Shown here piece after piece: positions 44,216 to 53,090 of a stretch of DNA of 64,000 nucleotides. Position numbers and translations under genes: made by a program. Source of the stretch: Agrobacterium tumefaciens_K (GTDB lineage Bacteria; Pseudomonadota; Alphaproteobacteria; Rhizobiales; Rhizobiaceae); NCBI RefSeq assembly GCF_031801495.1, contig NZ_JAOEGC010000001.1, positions 868,001 through 932,000 of the forward strand, given 5' to 3'. The notes beneath the pieces are model-generated. The model did not search any database, had not been told where the DNA came from, and worked only from the letters and a program-made list of their open reading frames with translations. Every line of letters begins with the position of its first letter. Within the stretch, counting starts at the first letter, position 1.

Positions 44216-44884
44216 ATGACCACCTTCCGCCCCAAATACATCTCTTTCGATTGCTATGGCACGCTCATCAACTTCCAGATGGCTGAAGCCGCCCGCGATC
44301 TGTACGGAGACCGTCTGACCGAGGCTGCGATGCAGCAGTTCATCAAGAATTTTGCTGCCTACCGTCTCGATGAGATCATGGGCGACTGGAAGCCCTATGC
44401 CGACGTGGTTCACAACTCACTGAAGCGCGCCTGCAAGCGCAACGACGTGTCCTTCAAGGATGAGGACGGCACATTCGTCTACGAGCGTGTCCCGACGTGG
44501 GGGCCGCACGCGGATGTTCCGGCGGGACTGGCGAAGGTTGCCAAGGAAATTCCGCTCGTCATCCTCTCCAATGCTATGAATTCGCAGATCATGTCGAATG
44601 TCGAAAAACTCGGCGCACCTTTTCATGCTGTCTATACGGCCGAGCAGGCGCAGGCTTACAAGCCGCGCTTCAAGGCGTTCGAATACATGTTCGACATGCT
44701 GGGTTGCGGCCCGGAAGACATGCTGCACGTTTCTTCGTCGTTCCGTTACGACCTGATGTCCGCGCATGATCTTGGTATCAAGAACAAGGTCTGGGTAAAC
44801 CGTGGCCATGAGCCGGCGAATCCCTATTACGGTTACGTCGAGATCGCCGATATTTCCGGCCTTGCAGGCGTCGTCGGATTGTAA
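44216..44884 (+). CDS. type II haloacid dehalogenase-like HAD hydrolase (copy 2)
   Basis: A 222-residue HAD protein with the canonical L-2-haloacid-dehalogenase motif I SFDCYGTLINF (nucleophile about Asp11), motif II LSNAMNSQ, Lys in YKPRFKAFEYM and motif IV HVSSSFRYDLMSAHDLGI. The product length and motifs match (S)-2-haloacid dehalogenases, but the physiological substrate may be a phosphorylated or hydroxylated acid. It is 16 bp upstream of the FAD oxidoreductase gene and so co-transcribed. AAGGATAAGG precedes the ATG. Confidence 0.87.
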   Translation: MTTFRPKYISFDCYGTLINFQMAEAARDLYGDRLTEAAMQQFIKNFAAYRLDEIMGDWKPYADVVHNSLKRACKRNDVSFKDEDGTFVYERVPTWGPHADVPAGLAKVAKEIPLVILSNAMNSQIMSNVEKLGAPFHAVYTAEQAQAYKPRFKAFEYMFDMLGCGPEDMLHVSSSFRYDLMSAHDLGIKNKVWVNRGHEPANPYYGYVEIADISGLAGVVGL

Positions 44885-44900
44885 GGGAAGGAAACAGACC

Positions 44901-46175
44901 ATGAAGTTCGTCTCCTATTGGCACGACACGGCGCCGCAGTTTGCAGGCGGCGCGAAAGGCTCTGTCGAAGGGCACTACGATGTGGCTGTCATTGGTGGCG
45001 GCTTCACGGGTCTGGGCGCGGCGCTGCAGCTTGCAAAAGCCGGTGCGCGGGTCATCGTGCTGGAAGGCGAGCGCGTCGGCTGGGGTGCCTCCGGCCGTAA
45101 CGGCGGGCACCTCAACAACGGTCTTGCCCATTCCTACCTGTCTGCCAAGGCGGAATTGGGGAAGGAAAGGGCGATTGCGCTCTATAAGGCGCTGGACGAT
45201 TCCGTTGATACGCTGGAGGCGCTGATTGCGGAGGAAGGCATTGATTGCAATTTCCGCCGTTCCGGCAAGCTGAAGCTGGCTTCCAAGCCGCAGCATTTCG
45301 GTGGTCTGGCGAAAAATTTCGAGGCGCTCAATGCCGAAGTGGACCCTGACACGGCGCTTCTTTCTCCTGCCGATCTCAAAAACGAGATTGGTTCGCCTTT
45401 TTACGGCGCGATGCTGTCGAAAAAGAGCGCCATGATGCATATGGGCCGATACGCGGCAGGTCTGGCGCAAGCCGCCAGCCGTCATGGTGCAGTGATCTTC
45501 GAAAATGCCGCGGTTACGAAGCACACGCAGAACGGTAATACCCACGAATTGGAAACCGTGCGCGGAAAGTTGACCGCGAACAACGTTCTGATCGCGACCG
45601 GGGCTTATACGCCGTCGGGTTTTGGTTACTTCCGTCGTCGCATCATAGCGGTCGGCAGCTTCATCATTGCCACGCGGCCTTTGACGGAAGACGAGGTACA
45701 GGCATCCGTTCCCGGTAACCGTACCTACGTGAACACCATGAATATCGGCAATTATTTCCGTTTGGCACCTGACAACCGATTGATTTTCGGTGGTCGCGCC
45801 CGGTTTTCAGCAACGTCCGATCAACGCTCGGATGCCAAAAGCGGTGCGATCCTCACCGAAAGCCTGCACCGGATCTTTCCGCAGCTTTCGCATGTGCCGA
45901 TCGACTATTGCTGGGGCGGCCTCGTAGACATGACCAAGGATCGTTACCCGCGCGCTGGGTATCAGGATGGGGTTTGGTACGCGATGGGTTACTCCGGCCA
46001 CGGCGCGCAGCTCTCCACCCACCTTGGCATGACCATGGCGGATGCCATTATGGGGCGACCGGATCGCAATCCGCTGAAAGGGCTGGACTGGCCAGCCGTT
46101 CCCGGCCATTTCGGCAAGCCGTGGTTTCTGCCGCTCGTCGGTTTCTATTACAAGATGCTCGACAAGTTCCAGTAA
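44901..46175 (+). CDS. FAD-dependent amine oxidoreductase, PuuB/OrdL-like
   Basis: A 424-residue DAO-family flavoprotein, the same length as gamma-glutamylputrescine oxidase PuuB. The N-terminus is typical (YWHDTAPQF), the FAD motif VIGGGFTGLGAALQLAKAG covers about 29-47, and WGASGRNGGHLNNG near 64-77 and the C-terminal MGYSGHGAQLSTHLG match the OrdL/PuuB group. It would oxidise a primary or secondary amine to an aldehyde. With two aldehyde dehydrogenases and an aminotransferase nearby this suggests a Puu-like amine route. AAGGGAAGG lies upstream. A strong terminator follows. Confidence 0.9.
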   Translation: MKFVSYWHDTAPQFAGGAKGSVEGHYDVAVIGGGFTGLGAALQLAKAGARVIVLEGERVGWGASGRNGGHLNNGLAHSYLSAKAELGKERAIALYKALDDSVDTLEALIAEEGIDCNFRRSGKLKLASKPQHFGGLAKNFEALNAEVDPDTALLSPADLKNEIGSPFYGAMLSKKSAMMHMGRYAAGLAQAASRHGAVIFENAAVTKHTQNGNTHELETVRGKLTANNVLIATGAYTPSGFGYFRRRIIAVGSFIIATRPLTEDEVQASVPGNRTYVNTMNIGNYFRLAPDNRLIFGGRARFSATSDQRSDAKSGAILTESLHRIFPQLSHVPIDYCWGGLVDMTKDRYPRAGYQDGVWYAMGYSGHGAQLSTHLGMTMADAIMGRPDRNPLKGLDWPAVPGHFGKPWFLPLVGFYYKMLDKFQ

Positions 46176-46182
46176 ACACAAG

Positions 46183-46204
46183 GCGGCCTTCGGGCCGCTT
46201 TTTT
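46183..46204 (+). terminator. Rho-independent terminator after the HAD-FAD oxidoreductase operon
   Basis: GCGGCC-TTCG-GGCCGC (46183-46198) with a stable UUCG tetraloop, followed by six Ts (46199-46204), 7 bp after the stop codon. Confidence 0.93.
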
Positions 46205-46213
46205 GTGGTGATG

Positions 46214-46239
46214 AAAAAAGAGGGCCGCAAGCGGCCCTC
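46214..46239 (-). terminator. Rho-independent terminator of the gabD operon
   Basis: On the minus strand GAGGGCCGC and GCGGCCCTC form a 9-bp stem (46220-46239) with a 2-nt loop, followed by six Us (46214-46219). It ends the argE-to-gabD transcript and lies back to back with the + strand terminator. Confidence 0.92.
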
Positions 46240-46264
46240 CAGTCGGGGAGACCGTGAAGAGTGT

Positions 46265-47722
46265 TCAGTTAAGCCCGCCGATATGGAAGGTCTTGATTTC
46301 AAGATATTCTTCGATGCCGACCTGTGCGCCTTCGCGACCGAGGCCGGACTGCTTGACGCCGCCGAACGGTGCGACTTCAGTGGAGATCGCACCGGTGTTG
46401 AGGCCAACCATGCCGAATTCCAGCGCCTCGCCCACGCGCCAGGCGCGCTTGAGGTTTTCCGTGTAGAAATAGGCGGCAAGGCCGAATGGCGTGCCGTTGG
46501 CGATGGCAATCGCCTCCTCTTCCGTCTCGAAGCGGAACAGCGGTGCGACGGGTCCGAACGTTTCCTCACTGGCGAGGCGCATCTCGGTTGTCGCTCCTGT
46601 CAGGACGATCGGCGCCGTATATTGCGGACCGTCCGGCAAGGCATGCGGCTTGGTGATGACCGTCGCGCCTTTGGAAACTGCATCATCGACATGTGCGCGG
46701 ATTTTTTCGATTGCCGGTTCGTTAATCATGGGACCTATAGCGACGCCGGGTTCCGTTCCCGGGCCTACTTTCATCGCGTCGGCGCGTTTTGCTAGCATTT
46801 TGGCGAAAGTGTCATAGACGCTTGCCTGAACGAGAATGCGATTGGCGCAAACGCAGGTCTGCCCGCCGTTGCGGAACTTGGAAAGGATGGCGCCTTCGAT
46901 TGCGAGGTCGAGATCCGCGTCATCGAAGACGATGAAGGGTGCGTTGCCGCCGAGTTCCAGCGAAAGCCGCTTCACGCTGTCCGCCGCCCCGCGCATCAAA
47001 AGCGATCCGACACGGGTAGAGCCGGTAAAGGAGATTTTGCGGACCGTTTCATTGGCCATGATCTCATTGCCGATTTCTGTCGGCATGCCTGTGACGATAT
47101 TGATGACACCGGTGGGAATACCAGCGCGTTCGGCAAGAACGCCGAGCGCCAGCGCCGAATAGGGCGTGAATTCCGAGGGCTTGATGACGACGGTGCAGCC
47201 TGCCGCAAGTGCGGGTGCTACTTTACGGGTAATCATCGCATTCGGAAAATTCCATGGCGTGATGATGCCGCAGACGCCGACGGGTTCCTTGAGTACTACG
47301 ATGCGCCGGTCGGGTGTCGGCGAGGGGATCGTACCGCCGCTGATCCGGCGTGCTTCTTCGGCGAACCATTTGACGAAAGACGCGCCATAGCGAATTTCAC
47401 CTTTCGCCTCGTCAAGCGGTTTGCCCTGTTCCGTCGTCAGGATCAGGCCGAGATCATCGATATGCTCGATCATCAGCGCATACCACTTTTCGAGCAGGGC
47501 CGCCCGTTCGGCATGGGTTTTCTTTTTCCAAGGACCATAGGCGGCATTGGCGGCTTCGATAGCAGCGTGGGTTTCCGCACTCCCCATGTCCGGAACGGTG
47601 CCGATCACTGCCTGTGTCGCCGGGTCGATAACATCCACCGTCTTGGCGGAGGTTGCGGTCGTCCACGCGCCGCCGATCAGACCGGTCTGGCGAAAAAGTT
47701 CCTTGTCCTTCAACGCTTGCAT
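46265..47722 (-). CDS. gabD: succinate-semialdehyde dehydrogenase
   Basis: A 485-residue aldehyde dehydrogenase. Catalytic Cys290 with the second cysteine two residues on (QTCVCANR) is the SSADH signature; Glu256 is in LELGGNAPF, and TPWNFPNAMITRK and FTGSTRVG bind the cofactor. It oxidises succinate semialdehyde to succinate with NAD(P)+, the last step of GABA and many amine routes. It starts 15 bp after the TtuC-like stop as last gene of a six-gene operon. GGAGACATGAC precedes the ATG. Confidence 0.95.
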   Translation of the reverse strand: MQALKDKELFRQTGLIGGAWTTATSAKTVDVIDPATQAVIGTVPDMGSAETHAAIEAANAAYGPWKKKTHAERAALLEKWYALMIEHIDDLGLILTTEQGKPLDEAKGEIRYGASFVKWFAEEARRISGGTIPSPTPDRRIVVLKEPVGVCGIITPWNFPNAMITRKVAPALAAGCTVVIKPSEFTPYSALALGVLAERAGIPTGVINIVTGMPTEIGNEIMANETVRKISFTGSTRVGSLLMRGAADSVKRLSLELGGNAPFIVFDDADLDLAIEGAILSKFRNGGQTCVCANRILVQASVYDTFAKMLAKRADAMKVGPGTEPGVAIGPMINEPAIEKIRAHVDDAVSKGATVITKPHALPDGPQYTAPIVLTGATTEMRLASEETFGPVAPLFRFETEEEAIAIANGTPFGLAAYFYTENLKRAWRVGEALEFGMVGLNTGAISTEVAPFGGVKQSGLGREGAQVGIEEYLEIKTFHIGGLN

Positions 47723-47737
47723 GTCATGTCTCCGAAA

Positions 47738-48781
47738 TCAGTCGAGCGCCGCAAGAACTGCGGCTGTAATTGTGTCCGTCTTGTCCTTGCCGGGAACGGT
47801 GCCGATACCGCGTGAGGTGGCTGTTTCCAGCGCCGTCATCACGCGTTTGGCCGCTTCCTGTTCGCCAAGGTGTTCCAGCATCATCGCACCGGACCAGATC
47901 GCCGCCATCGGATTGGCGATGCCCAGATGGGCGATATCGGGCGCGGAGCCGTGGACCGGCTCGAACATCGATGGGGCTGTCCGGTCGGGATTGATATTGG
48001 CAGAGGCTGCGAACCCGAGGCCGCCCTGAATGGCCGCGCCGAGATCGGTCAGAATGTCGCCGAAGAGGTTCGAGGCGACAATCACATCGAGGCTTTCAGG
48101 CGCCATCACCATACGCGCGGCCATTGCGTCGATGTGGTAGCTTGAAACCTCGACATCGGTATATTCCGCAGCGAGCATATGGGTGATCTCATCCCAGAAG
48201 ACCATGGAATATTTCTGGGCGTTGGATTTGGTGATCGAGGCCAGCTTGCCGCGGCGTTGGCGTGCCTGCTCGAAGCCGAAGCGCAAAATGCGCTCGACAC
48301 CCTTGCGGGTGAAGATCGACGTTTCCACAGCAACCTCGTCGGCAGTGCCCTGATGCACGCGCCCGCCTGCGCCGGAATATTCGCCTTCCGTATTCTCGCG
48401 AATGCAGAGAATGTCGAAGCCGTCCGATTTCAGCGGACCCTGAACGCCCGGCAAAAGCCGGTGCGGGCGAATATTGGCATATTGTACGAAAGCCTTGCGG
48501 ATCGGCAGCAGCAGGCCATGCAGCGAAACGGAATCCGGCACTTCCGCTGGCCAGCCGACAGCACCGAGCAGGATGGCGTCGAAATTCCGAAGCGTCTCGA
48601 TGCCGTCCTTCGGCATCATCGCTCCGGTTTCTTTGTAGAAAGCGCAAGACCAGGGGAATTCGGTTCCTTCAAGCGCAAAACCGGAGCCTTTTGCTGCGGC
48701 ATTGAGAACCGTCCAGGCGGCGTCGGTGACGCTGCTGCCGATGCCGTCTCCGGGAATGAGTGCGATGCGATGGGTTTTCAC
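47738..48781 (-). CDS. isocitrate/isopropylmalate dehydrogenase-family enzyme, tartrate/D-malate dehydrogenase (TtuC) type
   Basis: A 347-residue beta-decarboxylating dehydrogenase. The segments IALIPGDGIG, IRENTEGEYSG, TKSNAQKYSMVFWDE, NLFGDILTDLGAAIQGGLG and FEPVHGSAPDIAH are all intact. TEGEYSG and the short chain fit tartrate/D-malate dehydrogenase rather than LeuB (about 370 residues). It would oxidise a 2-hydroxy-dicarboxylate with NAD+ and Mn. The start is GTG after AGGGGAA, 13 bp beyond the aldehyde dehydrogenase stop. Its place in an amine/amino-acid operon is unexplained. Confidence 0.87.
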   Translation of the reverse strand: MKTHRIALIPGDGIGSSVTDAAWTVLNAAAKGSGFALEGTEFPWSCAFYKETGAMMPKDGIETLRNFDAILLGAVGWPAEVPDSVSLHGLLLPIRKAFVQYANIRPHRLLPGVQGPLKSDGFDILCIRENTEGEYSGAGGRVHQGTADEVAVETSIFTRKGVERILRFGFEQARQRRGKLASITKSNAQKYSMVFWDEITHMLAAEYTDVEVSSYHIDAMAARMVMAPESLDVIVASNLFGDILTDLGAAIQGGLGFAASANINPDRTAPSMFEPVHGSAPDIAHLGIANPMAAIWSGAMMLEHLGEQEAAKRVMTALETATSRGIGTVPGKDKTDTITAAVLAALD

Positions 48782-48794
48782 GATGTTTCCCCTG

Positions 48795-50258
48795 TTACAA
48801 TCCGATAAGGACGCTTTTGCTCTTGCGGTTGGCGAGATAGGCTTCACGACCGAGATCCTTGCCGATGCCGGAACGCTTGTAGCCCCCAGTCGGCAATATG
48901 TGGTCCCGCGAGCGGCCATAACGGTTGACCCAGATCGTTCCAGCCTGAATTTTCCGGGAGAGGCGCAGGACGCGCGATACGTCGCGGCTGAAAAGGCCGG
49001 CCGCCAGACCGTAGGTCGGATGATCGGAAAGCGCCAGCGCCTCTTCCTCTGTCCGGAAGGTTTGAAGGGTCAGGACCGGCCCGAAGATTTCCTCGATGAC
49101 GGCAGGCGACGTCTGGTCGACATTGGCGATCAACGTTGGCTGGTAGAAGTAACCGGGGCCATCCATGACGGCGCCACCGGTCAGGCATTCGCCGCCATGG
49201 GCGATCGCCGCCTGCACGATGCCGTCGATCCGCTTGCGCTGAACCTCCGAGATGATCGGTGAATATTGCGTTGTCTCATCCCAGGTCGGGCCGGGTTGCG
49301 CCTTTTTCATCCGGGCAATGATCGCTGAAGAAAGCGCATCAGCAGCACTTTCCTCTACAATGACCCGTGAACCGGCCACGCACGCCTGTCCGGCATTGGA
49401 AAGAATATTGCCAGCAATTGCCGCTGCCGCTTTTTCAATGTCTGCATCGGCAAAAACAAGCTGCGGGCTTTTCCCGCCAAGCTCCAGCGTCATCGGCTTG
49501 ATGCCGGTACGGGCAACGTTAGCCATGATCGCAGCACCTGCGGCTGTTGAGCCGGTGAAGCTGACCTTGGAAATGTCCGGGTGTCCCGTGATCGCATTGC
49601 CGGTTACCGGCCCGTCGCCTAGCACGATATTGATGAGGCCGGCGGGCAGACCGGCCCTGATGGCAAGCTGCGCCAAGTAGATGGTCGAAAATGGCGTGAT
49701 TTCCGATGGTTTCAGCACAACGGCGTTGCCTGCCGCGAGTGCTGGGCCAAGTTTCCAGCCCGCCATGGATATGGGGAAATTCCATGGCGTGATCGCGCCC
49801 ACAACGCCATAAGGTTCCGTGACGATCATGCCGACACTGGTATCGTCGGTCGGCACCAGATCGCCGCCTTCCTTGTCGGCGAATTCGGCAAAGAAACGGA
49901 TCTGCTCGGCGGTGATTGCGATATCACCAGCGACCAGATGACCGACTGGCCGCGTCGAGGACAGTGCCTCGATCTTCGCCAGCGTTTCGGCCTCCGTTTC
50001 GATCAGGTCGGCCCAACGTTGCAGGACCTTTGTGCGCTCGCGTGGACGCACGCCGCCCCAGTTGCTGCTTTTCAGGGCAGCCTTGGCAGTTTGCACTGCC
50101 TGATCCACGACTGCCTCGTCGGCTTTCGGGCAGCCTGCATATGCAACGCCGTCCGAGGGGCGGTACATGTCGATACCATCTTTGGCAGGGATCAATCGGT
50201 CGCCGATGAAATGGCCGACCGGCAGAGACAGGCTGTCCGGATCGAAGCTGAGCGTCAT
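48795..50258 (-). CDS. NAD(P)+-dependent aldehyde dehydrogenase (PuuC-like)
   Basis: A 487-residue aldehyde dehydrogenase. Catalytic Cys293 (NAGQACVAGSR), general base Glu259 (LELGGKSPQ), the TPWNFPISMAGWKLGPALAAGN and FTGSTAAG cofactor segments, and the C-terminal GGYKRSGIGKDLG are present. The overall pattern is that of PuuC/BetB-like gamma-aminobutyraldehyde or betaine-aldehyde dehydrogenases. It would process the aldehyde made by the FAD oxidoreductase or aminotransferase. It lies 137 bp downstream of the cupin gene and directly upstream of the TtuC-like gene. Confidence 0.92.
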   Translation of the reverse strand: MTLSFDPDSLSLPVGHFIGDRLIPAKDGIDMYRPSDGVAYAGCPKADEAVVDQAVQTAKAALKSSNWGGVRPRERTKVLQRWADLIETEAETLAKIEALSSTRPVGHLVAGDIAITAEQIRFFAEFADKEGGDLVPTDDTSVGMIVTEPYGVVGAITPWNFPISMAGWKLGPALAAGNAVVLKPSEITPFSTIYLAQLAIRAGLPAGLINIVLGDGPVTGNAITGHPDISKVSFTGSTAAGAAIMANVARTGIKPMTLELGGKSPQLVFADADIEKAAAAIAGNILSNAGQACVAGSRVIVEESAADALSSAIIARMKKAQPGPTWDETTQYSPIISEVQRKRIDGIVQAAIAHGGECLTGGAVMDGPGYFYQPTLIANVDQTSPAVIEEIFGPVLTLQTFRTEEEALALSDHPTYGLAAGLFSRDVSRVLRLSRKIQAGTIWVNRYGRSRDHILPTGGYKRSGIGKDLGREAYLANRKSKSVLIGL

Positions 50259-50395
50259 GTGGAACCCTTCCTTGATATTCCTGAAACGCTAGTCCCTGAC
50301 GGCAAGCAGCATCGACCGACTACGGCACTGGCCTTGAACGAAAATCCCGTTTTGTCATAGGCAGACAGCGCAATCTTCGGCGACCGGTTTTCAGG

Positions 50396-50752
50396 TCAAT
50401 CCGTGACGGTGACGTAGATTTTCCGGACGGTTTCAATGGTTTTCCAGACGCCCACAAAGCCGGGTTTCATCACGAAACTGTCGCCAGCCGTATAGCGTAT
50501 CGGAGCGCCATCTTCGGGAATGATTTCGATCACACCTTCGAGAATGTGGCAGAACTCGAACGTTTCGCCCTTGATGGAGCGGGTTTCTCCCGGCGTGGCT
50601 TCCCATACGCCCGTATGAACCGTGCTGTTGCGCGCGTCGTCCTGCGCCCATGTCTTGAAAGACGGATCGCCTGAGATAAGGCGTTCCGGCAACGCCTTGG
50701 AAGCTTTGGGTTCAAAGGATGGATTTGTGTCGATGGTCTTGAGAAGAGACAT
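50396..50752 (-). CDS. cupin-domain protein (DUF861 type)
   Basis: A 118-residue single-domain cupin. The segments WEATPGETRSIKG, EFCHILEGVIEIIPEDG and YTAGDSFVMKPGFVGVWKTIE form the two cupin motifs; the usual metal-binding histidines are reduced to one, so it may bind small molecules without metal. Proteins of this class accompany amine and aldehyde dehydrogenase genes in many Proteobacteria. It is 25 bp behind ghrA. The start chosen is MSLLKTI; an upstream extension would overlap the ghrA end. Confidence 0.85.
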   Translation of the reverse strand: MSLLKTIDTNPSFEPKASKALPERLISGDPSFKTWAQDDARNSTVHTGVWEATPGETRSIKGETFEFCHILEGVIEIIPEDGAPIRYTAGDSFVMKPGFVGVWKTIETVRKIYVTVTD

Positions 50753-50777
50753 GGAATTTCTTTCGTATTGCGATGGT

Positions 50778-51704
50778 TCAGTAGCCGCGTCGACGGTCAA
50801 CGAGGCCAATCGGCTCCAGGCCGGATTCGTAACGCTTGATGTTGTCGACGGTCGTGCGCGCCGCAGAATGGGGTTGGGTGACGCTTGCGATATGTGGCGT
50901 CAGAAGAATTTTCGGATGCGTCCAGAAGCGGTGGCCTTCAGGCAGGGGTTCCGGATCAGTCACGTCGATGACTGCGCCCGAGAGGTGGTCGCCGTCGAGA
51001 GCATCCAGCAGTGCTTCGTGGTCGAGCTGGCGGCCGCGTCCGGCATGGACCAGACCGGCACCCGCTGGCAGCAGGGCGAGACGTTCGGCGTTCAGAAGGC
51101 CGATTGTTTCGTCGGTCAACGGCAGAAGGCAGATGAGGATGTCGCTGGTGGAAAGCAGCGTTTTCAATCCCGCTTCGCCATGATGACATGTCACACCATC
51201 GATTGCGCGGGGAGATCTGCTCCAGCCGGACAGTGGAAATCCGAAAGGTTTCAGCCTTTCCAGTGCGGCGATGCCGAGCGATCCGAGCCCCAGAACGCCG
51301 ACCCTGCGATCTTCCGCCTGTGATTGTCCCGGCAATGCGTGCCAGAGAGACTTGCTCTGCTGGTGGATATAGGCTGGCAGGTTTCGATGAAGCGAGAGAA
51401 CGCCGAGCGTTATATACTCCTGCATCATACGGACGATGCTTTCATCCACCATCCGAACGACCTGAACGTGCTCTGGCACCGCTTCAATGCTGAACTGGTC
51501 GACACCCGCCCCAATCGAGAACAATATCTCGAGGTTTTTATAACGGTTGATATCCTCCGGCAGCGTCCATGTGATGAGGTAGCGCACAGCATCTGGATCG
51601 ACGTTGGCAGGGCTCATGGAAAAAGGGACATGCGGCAAATCGCGGGCGAAGGCTTCCTGAAAGATCGCGCCACGTTTTGCATCGGAGTTGAAAAGAAAAG
51701 TCAT
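50778..51704 (-). CDS. ghrA: glyoxylate/hydroxypyruvate reductase A-like D-2-hydroxyacid dehydrogenase
   Basis: A 308-residue D-2-hydroxyacid dehydrogenase. The NAD(P) Rossmann motif VGVLGLGSLGIAAL is near the middle, and SRSPRAIDG after the second strand suggests NADPH. The substrate arginine is in VHAGRGRQLD, the acid in DVTDPEPLP and the proton-donor histidine in LTPHIASVT. The length matches GhrA (312), which reduces glyoxylate and hydroxypyruvate. In this operon it may remove a small 2-oxoacid formed in the pathway. It starts 24 bp after the ArgE-like gene. Confidence 0.88.
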   Translation of the reverse strand: MTFLFNSDAKRGAIFQEAFARDLPHVPFSMSPANVDPDAVRYLITWTLPEDINRYKNLEILFSIGAGVDQFSIEAVPEHVQVVRMVDESIVRMMQEYITLGVLSLHRNLPAYIHQQSKSLWHALPGQSQAEDRRVGVLGLGSLGIAALERLKPFGFPLSGWSRSPRAIDGVTCHHGEAGLKTLLSTSDILICLLPLTDETIGLLNAERLALLPAGAGLVHAGRGRQLDHEALLDALDGDHLSGAVIDVTDPEPLPEGHRFWTHPKILLTPHIASVTQPHSAARTTVDNIKRYESGLEPIGLVDRRRGY

Positions 51705-51728
51705 CTGAAATCGGCCTTTCCAAAAAAA

Positions 51729-52853
51729 TCAGGATGCGCAGCGAGCGCCAAGGGCTTCCACCATCGACTGACAGGCGGCCAGTTCGCCTGCCGTTATGAA
51801 CTCGTTCGGCTTATGCGCGCGGCCAATGTCGCCAGGGCCGCAGATGATGGCGTCGATGCCAGCTGCCTGAAACAGTCCGGCTTCGGTGCCGTAGCTGACG
51901 GCTGCCAGCGACGCGCATCGGGTCAGTTCTTCCACGAGGGCGACCAGCGGAGAGCCGGCAGCCAGAGAAAGGGCAGGATAGTCGCTCATCGGCGTCCATT
52001 CGATGTCGATGCCATTGGCTGCCAGGGTTTCGACGGCAGCACGTATCGGCTCGAGCAGGGCGGTTGGCGATACGCCGGAGATTGCCCGCGCTTCCAACTC
52101 GGCAACGCACAAATCGGGAATGATGTTGATGGCCTGTCCTCCCCGGACCGTGCCGACCTGAAGCGAGGAATAGGGGGGTGCGAAGGTCGTGTCGAACGGA
52201 CCTTGCGCGAGAGCCTGTGCGCTTTCTACCGCTTTGGCCAACACCCCGGTCATCAGGTGAATGGCGTTTACTCCCTGATCTGGACGCGATGAATGGCCGG
52301 AGCGTCCGCGAAGGGTAATCCGTGCGGCGGCTTTACCCTTATGGGCGCGCACGCCCCGCATGTTGCTAGGTTCGCCGATGATCGCGCCTGCCGGTTTGGC
52401 GCAAAGCTCCGGTAATTTCGCGATGAGATGCGGAACGCCCCGGCATCCGGCTTCTTCATCGTAGGAGAACGCAATATGGATTGGCCGCTTCAGCGCCATC
52501 GCCGAAAGCTCCGGCGCAGTCGCCAGCACAGCCGCAAGGAAACCCTTCATGTCTGTCGTGCCGCGTCCGTAGAAGCGATCTCCATCGGCTTTCAAGACGA
52601 ATGGATCGGATTGCCATTCTGGCTCTGTCGCAGGCACGATATCCATGTGGCCGGACAGGACGTAGCCAGCGACATCGGCAGGTCCAAAGGTCGCAAAAAT
52701 ATTGGCGCGATCCCCTTCTGGTCCGTGAAGCACGGACACCTTCGCGCCGTAGGCAGCCAGATAGTTGGCAATCCAGCCGCAGATATCTTCGTTGGAGGTG
52801 CCAACGATCGAGGGGAAACCCGTCAGGCGCTCGAGGATGTTGATTGCGTTCAT
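51729..52853 (-). CDS. argE: acetylornithine deacetylase-like M20 peptidase
   Basis: A 374-residue M20A enzyme. The metal ligands are in SGHMDIVPA, RGTTDMKGF, SYDEEAGCRG (catalytic Glu) and IIGEPSN; a terminal His is in AHKPNEF. A dimerisation domain lies in the middle (RGRSGHSSRPDQGVNAI). It resembles alphaproteobacterial ArgE, which removes acetyl from N-acetylornithine. As first gene of an aldehyde-dehydrogenase operon and beside GNAT genes, it could instead deacetylate an N-acetylated amine or diamino acid, so the symbol marks family, not proven role. Confidence 0.85.
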   Translation of the reverse strand: MNAINILERLTGFPSIVGTSNEDICGWIANYLAAYGAKVSVLHGPEGDRANIFATFGPADVAGYVLSGHMDIVPATEPEWQSDPFVLKADGDRFYGRGTTDMKGFLAAVLATAPELSAMALKRPIHIAFSYDEEAGCRGVPHLIAKLPELCAKPAGAIIGEPSNMRGVRAHKGKAAARITLRGRSGHSSRPDQGVNAIHLMTGVLAKAVESAQALAQGPFDTTFAPPYSSLQVGTVRGGQAINIIPDLCVAELEARAISGVSPTALLEPIRAAVETLAANGIDIEWTPMSDYPALSLAAGSPLVALVEELTRCASLAAVSYGTEAGLFQAAGIDAIICGPGDIGRAHKPNEFITAGELAACQSMVEALGARCAS

Positions 52854-53090
52854 GGTACCCCTGTTGCCGACTGCCGGTGCGGCCGGATATTTTCGTCCGC
52901 AGAGCTTAGGGCTGTGGAGCATGTTTATCTGCTGAAATGGAGCCCATTTCGGTAGATTGTTGTGCCACCTCAAGGCTTTCAGGGAATTCGTGCTGACAGG
53001 TCCGGGTAATCTCGGACGTTACCGGCTGGGGCTGGCCGCGTCCTCTGTCGCAGGGCAGTCTCAGTCAAGGGAGGAGCAGGGCCGTTTGCC

